Part shown: piece after piece, positions 23,192 through 31,280 of the stretch | How positions within the stretch are numbered: position 1 is the first letter of the stretch | Layout: the number at the start of each line of letters is the position of its first letter | Assembly (NCBI RefSeq): GCF_000020645.1 | Contig: NC_011060.1 | Coordinates: forward strand, 494,501-558,500 | Reading direction: 5' to 3' | Origin: Pelodictyon phaeoclathratiforme BU-1 | Lineage (GTDB): Bacteria; Bacteroidota; Chlorobiia; Chlorobiales; Chlorobiaceae | DNA: 64,000 nucleotides | Position numbers and translations under genes: made by a program | Notes under the pieces: model-generated | The model's input: the letters and a program-made list of their open reading frames with translations, nothing else | Database searches by the model: none | Told to the model about the DNA's origin: nothing

Positions 23192-24351
23192 CTCGCAAGA
23201 TTTGCGTTATCACTGGCACCCGTGCTGAATATGGCTTGTTGCGTTGGGTCATGCAGGGCATCAAGGATGACCCTGAGCTGACGCTGCAAATCATTGCCAC
23301 CGGTATGCACCTGTCGCCTGAATTTGGTTTGACCTATCGCAACATTGAGCAGGATGGATTCCAGATAGATCGCAAGGTTGAAATGCTCACCAGCTCCGAT
23401 ACTGCTGTTGGCATAGCAAAGTCCATGGGTCTCGGGTTGATCGGTTTTGCTGATGTCTTGAATGAATTGAAGCCAGATTTGATTGTAGTGCTCGGTGACC
23501 GGTTTGAAATTTTCTCGGCAGTCTCGGCGGCGTTGGTTGCTCGTATTCCAGTTGCCCACTTGCATGGAGGTGAACTGACCGAAGGCGCTTTTGATGATGC
23601 TATCCGGCATTCCATAACCAAAATGTCGCACCTCCATTTTGTTGCTGCTGAAGAATACCGGCAGCGCGTGATCCAACTGGGAGAGCAACCGGATCATGTT
23701 TTTCTGGTAGGTGGGCTTGGTATTGACAACATTAAGCGTCTGAAGCTTCTCGATCGCGAGGAGTTGGAAGCTTCAATTGACTTGAGGCTTGGGCCTAAAA
23801 ATCTGCTCATCACTTTTCATCCGGTTACTCTTGAGACCGCAACTGCAGCAGAGCAAATGGCAGAACTGCTTGCGGCATTGGCAGAATTTGAGGATACACA
23901 GCTAATATTTACCATGCCGAATGCCGACAACGGTGGGCGTGTGATGATCAGAATGGTGGAAGAATTTGTAGCACAGCACACTAACGCACGAGCGTACACA
24001 TCCCTTGGGCAACTCCGCTATTTGTCATGCGTTTCAAATGTCGATGGTGTTGTGGGTAACTCTTCCAGCGGTTTGGCCGAAGTGCCCAGTTTCTGCAAAG
24101 GCACTGTTAACATTGGTGATCGCCAAAGGGGTCGGCTTCAAGCGGAAAGTGTGATCAACTGTGAACCGACTCGTAAGAGCATTGCAGGCGCCATTAACAA
24201 ACTTTATTCTACCGATTTTCAACTAATCTTGAGCAAGCTTGCAAACCCCTATGGAGATGGCGGTGCAAGTGAAAAAGTTGTTGAAATATTAAAAAACCAT
24301 GCACTGTGCGGAATGATAAAAAAGATTTTTTATGACCTTTGTAATGAATGA
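23188..24351 (+). CDS. legG: Hydrolysing NDP-sugar 2-epimerase (NeuC/LegG family)
   Basis: This 387-residue enzyme should release nucleotide and invert C2 to give 2,4-diacetamido-2,4,6-trideoxymannose. The GT-B-like epimerase fold starts with VITGTRAEYGLLRWVMQGI; ATGMHLSPEFGLTY and VLGDRFEIFSA follow, and the C-terminal half has VGNSSSGLAEVPSF and NIGDRQRGR. These are NeuC-type signatures. Its start overlaps legI by ATGA, and 15 bp separate it from the next gene. Confidence 0.92.
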   Translation: MTRKICVITGTRAEYGLLRWVMQGIKDDPELTLQIIATGMHLSPEFGLTYRNIEQDGFQIDRKVEMLTSSDTAVGIAKSMGLGLIGFADVLNELKPDLIVVLGDRFEIFSAVSAALVARIPVAHLHGGELTEGAFDDAIRHSITKMSHLHFVAAEEYRQRVIQLGEQPDHVFLVGGLGIDNIKRLKLLDREELEASIDLRLGPKNLLITFHPVTLETATAAEQMAELLAALAEFEDTQLIFTMPNADNGGRVMIRMVEEFVAQHTNARAYTSLGQLRYLSCVSNVDGVVGNSSSGLAEVPSFCKGTVNIGDRQRGRLQAESVINCEPTRKSIAGAINKLYSTDFQLILSKLANPYGDGGASEKVVEILKNHALCGMIKKIFYDLCNE

Positions 24352-24366
24352 TATACGAAAGAGAGA

Positions 24367-25425
24367 GTGACCATTACTGAAGAAATCTGGCGTCAGGCCA
24401 TCCTTCCAATGTCCGCTTCTCTTGAGGAGGTAATAACCAATCTTACAAAGGTTTCGATTAAGATTGTGTTAGTGGTTAATGAAGCGGGTGAGTTGCAAGG
24501 CACCATTTCAGACGGAGATATTCGGCGTGGATTGCTTCGGGGGTTGAATCTCATAAGCCCAATCGAAAGTATTATCCACCATAATCCGCTGGTTGTCACG
24601 GAGGAATTAGGGCGTGAAGCTGTTCGGAAGTTAATGGTTGTTAACAAAATCCAGCAGGTGCCTGTTGTTGATGACCAACACCATATTGTAGGCTTGTATC
24701 TTTGGGATGAAATCGCGAAACCAATCCTGCGACCTAACCTGATGGTTATCATGGCTGGCGGTATGGGTACCCGGCTTCGTCCGCATACAGAAAACTGCCC
24801 GAAGCCGATGTTGTCGGTTTCCGGCAAGCCCATGCTTGAACACATCATTGAGCGTGCAAAGCAGGAGGGGTTCAGCCACTTTGTGTTGGCAATAAACTAT
24901 CTTGGCCATGTCATTGAAAATTACTTTGGAGATGGGACTTGCTTACAAGTGCGGATCGATTACCTAAAAGAGAAATCCCCCTTGGGCACAGCAGGTGCCT
25001 TAGGGTTGCTGAATCCGTGGCCAACGCTGCCCTTTGCCGTAACCAATGGCGATGTTATGACAGACATTCACTATGGTGAGCTACTCGATTTCCACACTCG
25101 TCATAATGCTGCTGCCACCATGGCTGTGCGGGTGCATGAATGGCAACACCCATTTGGTGTAGTACAGACCGATGGAATTGATATTATAGGGTTTGAAGAG
25201 AAGCCTGTGCATCGAAGCCATATCAATGCTGGAGTGTACGTGCTTGAACCAGAAGCTCTTTGTTTTCTTGAAAAAAACGTTCGTTGCGATATGCCGGCGT
25301 TGTTTGAACGCCTGCAGGCAAAAGAGAAGAGGACTGCCGCCTATCCAATACATGAACCATGGCTGGATGTGGGCAGGCAAGAGGATTTGACCCGCGCTAA
25401 CATGGATAATAAAATCAAACCGTAA
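24367..25425 (+). CDS. ptmE: CBS-domain nucleotidyltransferase (PtmE-like GlcN-1-P guanylyltransferase)
   Basis: This 352-residue protein has a tandem CBS pair (residues 1-115; GTISDGDIRRGLLRG) fused to a nucleotidyltransferase domain with VIMAGGMGTRLRPHTENCPK and LEHIIERAKQEGF. The fusion is characteristic of PtmE. In Campylobacter jejuni PtmE makes the GDP-sugar that starts the legionaminic acid route, which is why that pathway uses GDP- rather than UDP-sugars. It starts with GTG at 24367 after a GAGAGA ribosome site. Its CBS domains could sense an adenyl or sugar nucleotide. Confidence 0.88.
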   Translation: MTITEEIWRQAILPMSASLEEVITNLTKVSIKIVLVVNEAGELQGTISDGDIRRGLLRGLNLISPIESIIHHNPLVVTEELGREAVRKLMVVNKIQQVPVVDDQHHIVGLYLWDEIAKPILRPNLMVIMAGGMGTRLRPHTENCPKPMLSVSGKPMLEHIIERAKQEGFSHFVLAINYLGHVIENYFGDGTCLQVRIDYLKEKSPLGTAGALGLLNPWPTLPFAVTNGDVMTDIHYGELLDFHTRHNAAATMAVRVHEWQHPFGVVQTDGIDIIGFEEKPVHRSHINAGVYVLEPEALCFLEKNVRCDMPALFERLQAKEKRTAAYPIHEPWLDVGRQEDLTRANMDNKIKP

Positions 25426-25434
25426 AATAATACA

Positions 25435-26757
25435 ATGGATAAAATAAAATATCCTCAACCTATTGATTTAGCTCCATTCAATAAAAAAAATGCTAAACCA
25501 GATGCGTTTTATGGACTACCTCAAGAGGTTATTTATTGCAAAAAGTGTGTAATATCAAACCAAAGACCAAATTCAGCGGTAGAGTATAAGCATACTAGAG
25601 AAACCAAAAAAGCGACAATCAACTTCGATGAAAATGGTGTTTGTGATGCCTGTAACTTTACAGAGCGCAAGCGTCATAGTATTGATTGGATTGATCGTGA
25701 AAAACAGTTGCGTGAGCTTTGTGATGTGCACCGTAAAAGTGATGGTTCCTACGATTGTATTACTCCTGGTTCAGGAGGAAAGGACAGTTTTTATGCGTCT
25801 CATATTTTAAAAACAAAGTATGGAATGCATCCGCTCACAGTAACATGGGCTCCTCATGTTTATACCGATTGGGGCTGGAAAAATTTCCAATCATGGATCC
25901 ATGCAGGGCACGATAATTATTTGATGACACCAAATGGTCGAGTGCATCGTATCTTGACAAGACTTTCGACGGAATTGCTTTTTCATCCATTTCAGGCATT
26001 CATGTTCGGCCAGAAATCATTAGCCCCAAAAATGGCGTTATTATTTAATATTCCATTGGTGTTTTATGGCGAAAATGAGGCGGAATATGGGAACCCGATT
26101 GGTGATACCGATACAGCTAAAAGGGATTGGTCATACTTTACCTCTGCGGATCAATCTAGGATTTATCTTGGAGGTGTTTCTGTAGCGGATCTGAAGTCTC
26201 AGTTTGGAGTTGATCAAAATGATTTACAACCCTATTTACCTGCCGATCCTAACAGAATTGCTGAACAAAAAATAGAAGTCCATTACTTAGGTTATTACTT
26301 GAAATGGCACCCACAGGCATGTTATTATTATGCAGTCGAACATGGTGGTTTTCAAGCGTCACCAGAACGGACACCTGGTACCTATTCAAAGTATAACAGC
26401 ATAGATGATCGTATTGATGATCTTCACTACTATACCACGGGAACCAAGTTTGGGATTGGTCGTGCTAGTTACGATGCTGCTCAAGAAATTCGTTCTGGAG
26501 ATATCAATCGAGAAGAAGGTGTCGCATTAGTCAAGCGTTTTGACCATGAGTTCCCTGAACGGTTTGCGGATGAACTCTTTAAGTATTTATGTTTGCCTGA
26601 AAAAGAATTTCCTGTAGCAAGCCAAATGTTTGAACAAAATATGATGGATCGTGAGTACTTTCGCTTGCTTACAGATCATTTTCGTTCGCCTCATTTGTGG
26701 GTCAACGAAAATGGAAAGTGGAAGTTAAGAAATGCAGACTTGCTTGATAATCAATAA
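25435..26757 (+). CDS. N-acetyl sugar amidotransferase (PtmG/PseA/WbpG family)
   Basis: This 440-residue enzyme of the PP-loop ATPase superfamily has the loop TPGSGGKDSFYASHIL. An N-terminal Cys-rich patch (YCKKCVISNQRPN, then NGVCDACNF) probably binds a metal. The family converts an N-acetyl group to an acetamidino group in nonulosonic acids (PseA, PtmG) or in mannuronic acid derivatives (WbpG), using ammonia delivered by HisH- and HisF-like partners. Both partners are encoded immediately downstream, which strongly supports the role. It would act here on legionaminic acid or its precursor. Confidence 0.9.
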   Translation: MDKIKYPQPIDLAPFNKKNAKPDAFYGLPQEVIYCKKCVISNQRPNSAVEYKHTRETKKATINFDENGVCDACNFTERKRHSIDWIDREKQLRELCDVHRKSDGSYDCITPGSGGKDSFYASHILKTKYGMHPLTVTWAPHVYTDWGWKNFQSWIHAGHDNYLMTPNGRVHRILTRLSTELLFHPFQAFMFGQKSLAPKMALLFNIPLVFYGENEAEYGNPIGDTDTAKRDWSYFTSADQSRIYLGGVSVADLKSQFGVDQNDLQPYLPADPNRIAEQKIEVHYLGYYLKWHPQACYYYAVEHGGFQASPERTPGTYSKYNSIDDRIDDLHYYTTGTKFGIGRASYDAAQEIRSGDINREEGVALVKRFDHEFPERFADELFKYLCLPEKEFPVASQMFEQNMMDREYFRLLTDHFRSPHLWVNENGKWKLRNADLLDNQ

Positions 26758-26766
26758 TTACTGGCC

Positions 26767-27537
26767 TTGAGAAATATTCGTTTAATTGCCCGACTTGATA
26801 TCAAAGGCCCAAATTTGATCAAGGGGATTCATCTTGAAGGATTGCGTGTGATTGGTTCGCCTAATGAATACGCATTGCGCTATTATCAGCAGGGAGTGGA
26901 TGAACTGATTTATATGGATTGTGTTGCAAGCCTTTATGATCGTAACCATTTGGGCGATATTATCAGATCAGCGGCTAAAGATATTTTTGTACCAATGACT
27001 GTTGGTGGCGGTATTCGATCTGTTGAAGATGCTACCCAGATTTTACGTTCTGGAGCTGATAAGGTGGCAGTCAATACTGCTGCTGTTGCGAACCCTAAGC
27101 TTATCAATGAAATATCTCGCCGTTTTGGCAGTCAATGTATGGTACTATCAATAGAAGCTAAGGAGGTCGGCAAGGATCGATGGGAGGTTTATACAGATAA
27201 TGGGCGTGAACGCACTGGATTGGATGTCATTGCATGGGTGAAAAAAGGTGTAGCTATGGGGGCTGGTGAAGTTTTACTGACATCGGTTGATCGTGAAGGA
27301 ACAAGGAAAGGTTTTGATACCGCATTGGTTAAGGCTGTAACTGCAGAAGTTTCTATTCCTGTAATTGCCTCCGGAGGTATGGGAAAACCAGAAGATTTAG
27401 TAGGTGTTGTGAGCGTTGGTGGTGCGGACGCGGTTGCTATGGCTGATATACTTCATTATAATCGTGCTGGTATTGGTGAAATAAGAAATGTGGCTAAAGA
27501 AACTGGTATGGGAGTGAGGTACTATGAGGGGTACTAA
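26767..27537 (+). CDS. HisF-like cyclase paralogue of the amidotransferase system
   Basis: This 256-residue TIM-barrel protein is homologous to imidazole glycerol phosphate synthase subunit HisF. Blocks ARLDIKGPNLIKGIHLEG (with the first catalytic Asp), MTVGGGIRSVEDA and LLTSVDREGTRKGFD are present. The second acid/base Asp of HisF (the AIDAK block) is replaced by Glu (SIEAK), and no other his genes are nearby. Both points fit a specialised ammonia-channelling partner rather than histidine synthesis. It starts with TTG at 26767 and overlaps the HisH gene by 14 bp. Confidence 0.88.
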   Translation: MRNIRLIARLDIKGPNLIKGIHLEGLRVIGSPNEYALRYYQQGVDELIYMDCVASLYDRNHLGDIIRSAAKDIFVPMTVGGGIRSVEDATQILRSGADKVAVNTAAVANPKLINEISRRFGSQCMVLSIEAKEVGKDRWEVYTDNGRERTGLDVIAWVKKGVAMGAGEVLLTSVDREGTRKGFDTALVKAVTAEVSIPVIASGGMGKPEDLVGVVSVGGADAVAMADILHYNRAGIGEIRNVAKETGMGVRYYEGY

Positions 27538-28171
27538 TGTTACTGTTATTGATTATGGTGTTGGTAATCTTCTCAGTGTGCAGCGCGGTCTTGAGCACTG
27601 TGGAGCAAAGGTTACTATAACAGCCGACTCAAACGAAATTCTGGCGTCAAATAAAGTAGTGCTTCCTGGAGTAGGTGCTTTTGGCAATGCGATGAATGCT
27701 CTTGAGATGCTTGGATTGGTTACTGTTTTGCGTGAAATTGCATATCGCCAAACGCCTTTGCTTGGGATTTGTCTTGGTATGCAACTGCTTATGATGGAGA
27801 GTGAAGAATTTGGTATTACTCCAGGTTTAGGTTTGATTCCGGGTAGAGTGATTCCAGTGCCTGTAGAAACCATCTCTGGCGAACTTCAAAAAATTCCGCA
27901 TATTGGGTGGTCTGCATTATACCCATCTATCGTACTGAATGATTGGAATGGAACATTATTACAAGAAAATCGTCCCGGGGAGGCTGCGTATTTTGTTCAC
28001 TCATTCATGGCGGTTCCCTTTGCATCTGAAGATCGGATTGCTGACTGTATTTATGGGGGGCATCAAATACCGGCAGTGATTGGTCGGAATAATATAGTAG
28101 GCTGTCAGTTTCATCCAGAAAAAAGTGGTGAGGTAGGGTTGAAGATTCTTAGAAGATTCTGTCTTGATTAA
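27524..28171 (+). CDS. HisH-like glutaminase paralogue of the amidotransferase system
   Basis: This 215-residue class I glutamine amidotransferase has the Cys nucleophile in LLGICLGMQLL and the His-Glu pair in CQFHPEKSGEVG. The N-terminus IDYGVGNLLSV and the oxyanion region LPGVGAFG are HisH-like. It supplies ammonia from glutamine, presumably through the HisF-like barrel, to the PtmG/PseA-like enzyme. It overlaps the genes on both sides. All catalytic residues are intact. Confidence 0.92.
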   Translation: MRGTNVTVIDYGVGNLLSVQRGLEHCGAKVTITADSNEILASNKVVLPGVGAFGNAMNALEMLGLVTVLREIAYRQTPLLGICLGMQLLMMESEEFGITPGLGLIPGRVIPVPVETISGELQKIPHIGWSALYPSIVLNDWNGTLLQENRPGEAAYFVHSFMAVPFASEDRIADCIYGGHQIPAVIGRNNIVGCQFHPEKSGEVGLKILRRFCLD

Positions 28172-29198
28172 CCGCATCCTCATCGTGGGCCTCGGTAGTA
28201 TCGGTACTCGACACTTGACGATAGCGAGAAATCTATTTCCTGAAGCAGATATAAGGGTTTTGCGCCATCAAGTTTGCCTCTCAATTCCTGAATATGCCGA
28301 TGGATGTTTTTCAATTATTGACGAGGCGATTGCTTTTTTACCTCAGATTGCGGTTATTGCCAACCCTGCGCCATTTCACGTTACTGTGGCCCAGCAATTA
28401 GCAGTGAAGGGAGTACATCTGCTCATTGAAAAACCACTATCATCATCAATTGGTGGGGTTACTCAATTGATAGAAACCTGTCACAAGAAAAGAACAGTTT
28501 TGCAGATCGGGTATAATCTCAGATTTCTACCATCACTTCAGCGCTTCAGCAATTTCCTTCTCGATAATGTAATCGGAAGGGTTTTATCCGTTCGTTGCGA
28601 AATTGGCCAATATTTGCCATCCTGGCGTCCGGATACTGATTACAGACAAAGGGTATCTGCACGACGTGAACTTGGCGGAGGAGCACTGCTTGAACTCAGT
28701 CATGAACTTGATTATTTGCGTTGGATTTTTGGCGAAGTTGAATGGGTAAATGCCACACTAAGCCACCAAAGCACCCTTGAAATTGACGTTGAAGATACCG
28801 CACACCTGATTCTTGGTTTTGTGTCCGCAGATGATAACTTTCAGCTTATTGGTGCAGTCAACCTTGACTTTATCCGTCACGATACGACGCGAAGTTGCAC
28901 AGCCATTGGTGAAAATGGTACTCTTCGTTGGAATGGTTTAACGGGTGTGGTGGAACTGTATGAAGCGGGTGGAAAAGAGTGGCGTGAACTATTTCATTAC
29001 CCACACCAGCGTGATTACAGCTATCAGGCAGAATGGCAAAATTTTATAGATTGTATTAACGAACATAATACGCCATTGGTTACGGGTGAGGATGGTCTAA
29101 AGATTTTGGAAATTATTGAAGCGGCACGGATCTCAGCAGCTTCTGGTAGGCTGGTAACTGTAGCAGCAATGGCCGCAACTGATCATATTATTTCATGA
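28164..29198 (+). CDS. Gfo/Idh/MocA-family oxidoreductase (PtmF position)
   Basis: This 344-residue NAD(P)-dependent enzyme has an N-terminal Rossmann fold (ILIVGLGSIGTRHL) and the family's EKP block (HLLIEKPLSSSIGGV). The C-terminal alpha/beta domain contains GGGALLELSHELDYLRWIFG. It lies between the PtmE/amidotransferase genes and legF, the position of ptmF in the C. jejuni locus, where PtmF and PtmA help provide GlcN-1-P. That functional link is inferred from order only. A TTG start at 28164 overlaps the HisH stop; legF overlaps its end by ATGA. Confidence 0.75.
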   Translation: MINRILIVGLGSIGTRHLTIARNLFPEADIRVLRHQVCLSIPEYADGCFSIIDEAIAFLPQIAVIANPAPFHVTVAQQLAVKGVHLLIEKPLSSSIGGVTQLIETCHKKRTVLQIGYNLRFLPSLQRFSNFLLDNVIGRVLSVRCEIGQYLPSWRPDTDYRQRVSARRELGGGALLELSHELDYLRWIFGEVEWVNATLSHQSTLEIDVEDTAHLILGFVSADDNFQLIGAVNLDFIRHDTTRSCTAIGENGTLRWNGLTGVVELYEAGGKEWRELFHYPHQRDYSYQAEWQNFIDCINEHNTPLVTGEDGLKILEIIEAARISAASGRLVTVAAMAATDHIIS

Positions 29199-29899
29199 AA
29201 GCAATCGCATTTATCTTCGCCCGTGGTGGTTCCAAAGGTTTGCCCGGCAAAAATATCCGTCCCTTAGGTGGAAAACCATTAATTGCGTGGTCCATTGAGC
29301 ATGCACTTACTGTCAATCGGATTAAAAGGGTTCTTGTTTCCACTGATTCTGAAGAAATTGCAGCAGTAGCGCGTGAGTATGGCGCCGAAGTACCCTTTAT
29401 TCGGCCAGCAGAACTGGCGCATGACAATAGCCCTGAGTGGCTCGCTTGGCGTCATGCCCTTAATTATTTGCTTGAAACAACAGGTGTATTGCCTGAAATA
29501 ATGGTCACTGTACCAACCACAGCGCCCTTGCGGATGGTGCTGGACATCGAAAACTGCCTTAATGAATACGAAAAAGGCGATGCTGATATGGTCATCACCG
29601 TTACCGAAGCCCACCGAAGCCCATACTTCAATATGGTAAAAACTAACACAGATGGTACCGTTGGGCTGGTTAACCCGCCGCAATCAGCCATTGCCCATCG
29701 ACAGGAAGCACCAGTGGTTTACGACATGGCTACAGTCTGCTATGTAGCGAGCCCTAAATTTATAATGACTCATAATGCTATGTTTGACGGCAGGGTCAAG
29801 GCGGTACAGGTGCCCGCAGAACGTGCGATCGATATTGATACTTTGCTTGACTTTCAGATTGCCGAATGCCTTTTAAAAATAAGAGAACAGAAACAGTGA
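29195..29899 (+). CDS. legF: CMP-legionaminic acid synthetase (acylneuraminate cytidylyltransferase family)
   Basis: This 234-residue enzyme activates the nonulosonic acid with CTP. The nucleotide-binding loop AIAFIFARGGSKGLPGKN is canonical, followed by KPLIAWSIEHA, VSTDSEEIAAVA, QEAPVVYDMATVCYV and ERAIDIDTLLDFQIAE (metal-binding DxD). It ends in GTGA, overlapping the next gene. Its presence shows that the pathway runs to an activated donor. Confidence 0.92.
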   Translation: MKAIAFIFARGGSKGLPGKNIRPLGGKPLIAWSIEHALTVNRIKRVLVSTDSEEIAAVAREYGAEVPFIRPAELAHDNSPEWLAWRHALNYLLETTGVLPEIMVTVPTTAPLRMVLDIENCLNEYEKGDADMVITVTEAHRSPYFNMVKTNTDGTVGLVNPPQSAIAHRQEAPVVYDMATVCYVASPKFIMTHNAMFDGRVKAVQVPAERAIDIDTLLDFQIAECLLKIREQKQ

Positions 29900-30699
29900 G
29901 TACCATAAAAGAACTCATGAACCTTCGAGGTCGCCGTGCATTGATTACCGGTGCAACAGGATGTCTTGGTAAGATGATGGCAGATACCTTGGCCGAACTG
30001 GGCGCTGATTTAGTGTTGGTTGATAGACCAAAATCAGATTTTGAAACACTTTGTACAACCCTGACTGAAAGATGGGGTGTTAACGTTGAGCACTATTTTT
30101 GTGATCTTGAACTTCAAGAGCAGCGCAAAGAATTAATAGCCTTGCTAAAAAGTGAAGGCAAAGGTCTCAACATCCTCATCAATAACGCAGCATTTGTTGG
30201 CACCTCTGACTTGCAAGGATGGGCAGTTCCGTTTGAAGAACAAACCGTCGAAACCTGGCGTCGCGCATTGGAAGTCAACCTTACAGCCATATTTGACCTT
30301 TGCCAAGGTCTGATGTCTTTGCTCAAGGCTGCTGAGGGTGCCAGTATCATCAACATCGCATCAATCTATGGTGTATACGGCCCAGACTGGAGCCTGTATG
30401 AAGGTACCAGCATGAGCAACCCGGCAGCCTATGGCGTGTCAAAAGGCGGTCTCATTCAATTCACCCGATGGTTGGCAACTACCATTGCCCCCAGTGTTCG
30501 CGTAAATGCGATATCGCCTAGCGGGGTATTCAGAAACCAGCCTGAAGCATTTGTTCAGCGGTATAAAGCAAAAACACCGCTGGGTCGTATGGCAACCGAA
30601 GATGATTTTCGTGGCGTTGTTGCATATTTGGCGAGTGATATGTCAAAGTATGTGGCCGGGCAAAATATTGCGGTTGATGGGGGTTGGGGAGTATGGTAA
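29896..30699 (+). CDS. ptmA: SDR oxidoreductase (PtmA-like)
   Basis: This 267-residue classical short-chain dehydrogenase has ALITGATGCLGKMMADTLA (TGxxxGxG), NNAAFVG, a Ser in NIASIYG and the YGVSKGG catalytic Tyr/Lys. It ends with the family's VAGQNIAVDGGWGVW. The GTG at 29896, overlapping the legF stop, is chosen as start over an ATG 30 bp upstream inside legF. PtmA homologues close the legionaminic operon in C. jejuni, the same position as here. Confidence 0.85.
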   Translation: MSTIKELMNLRGRRALITGATGCLGKMMADTLAELGADLVLVDRPKSDFETLCTTLTERWGVNVEHYFCDLELQEQRKELIALLKSEGKGLNILINNAAFVGTSDLQGWAVPFEEQTVETWRRALEVNLTAIFDLCQGLMSLLKAAEGASIINIASIYGVYGPDWSLYEGTSMSNPAAYGVSKGGLIQFTRWLATTIAPSVRVNAISPSGVFRNQPEAFVQRYKAKTPLGRMATEDDFRGVVAYLASDMSKYVAGQNIAVDGGWGVW

Positions 30700-31256
30700 C
30701 TATTACAGAACTACTCAAAAGAATTAGATATTGGAGTTATGCAGACCGCATTGGACCTGATATATTGCTAACGCATTGGCGCTTATATTTTAAAAGTTCA
30801 ATGAAAAAACTTTGTAAAAATAAATTTAAAAGTTTTGGAGATAGTGCTGAATTTAGACCGGGGGCATATGCTGAGGCATGTTCTAAAATTGAAATTGGAA
30901 ATCATGTGGTAATACGGCCCGGAACATTTTTATTTGCCGACCCAACAGTGGGTGGTGGTGGAATTATTATTGAAGATAAAGTATTAATTGGATGCGGAGT
31001 GCATTTTTATACCAACAACCATAAGTTTTCTGATGTAAATAAGCCGATATTTGACCAAGGCTATCCTGAGTCTAATACATCTAATTCAATTATTCTAAGA
31101 AGTGGTTGTTGGATTGGAGCTGGTGTAATAATTCTTCCAAATGTCGTGATTGGAGAAAATGCCGTAGTGGGAGCTGGTAGTGTAGTTACAAAATCAATCC
31201 CTCCAAGAGTCGTTGTTGGGGGGAATCCGGCAAAAATATTAAAAAATCTATATTGA
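30693..31256 (+). CDS. Hexapeptide-repeat acyltransferase (left-handed beta-helix)
   Basis: This 187-residue soluble acetyltransferase-like protein has imperfect hexapeptide repeats through residues 50-185 (IEIGNHVVIRPGTFLFA, IIIEDKVLIGCGVHFYTNNH, IILPNVVIGENAVVGAGSVV). It ends in the usual VVVGGNPAKILK. The ATG at 30693 lies within the last codons of ptmA. From here the base composition becomes much more AT-rich than the leg genes, suggesting a separate origin. It probably acetylates a sugar of the glycan; the acceptor is unknown. Confidence 0.82.
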   Translation: MVTITELLKRIRYWSYADRIGPDILLTHWRLYFKSSMKKLCKNKFKSFGDSAEFRPGAYAEACSKIEIGNHVVIRPGTFLFADPTVGGGGIIIEDKVLIGCGVHFYTNNHKFSDVNKPIFDQGYPESNTSNSIILRSGCWIGAGVIILPNVVIGENAVVGAGSVVTKSIPPRVVVGGNPAKILKNLY

Positions 31257-31280
31257 TATATTTGAAATAAATATTTATTT

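Noticed and set aside
26767..28171. Histidine biosynthesis genes hisF and hisH
   Set aside because: No other his genes are adjacent, a catalytic Asp is replaced by Glu, and the upstream PseA/PtmG-like gene explains the pair.
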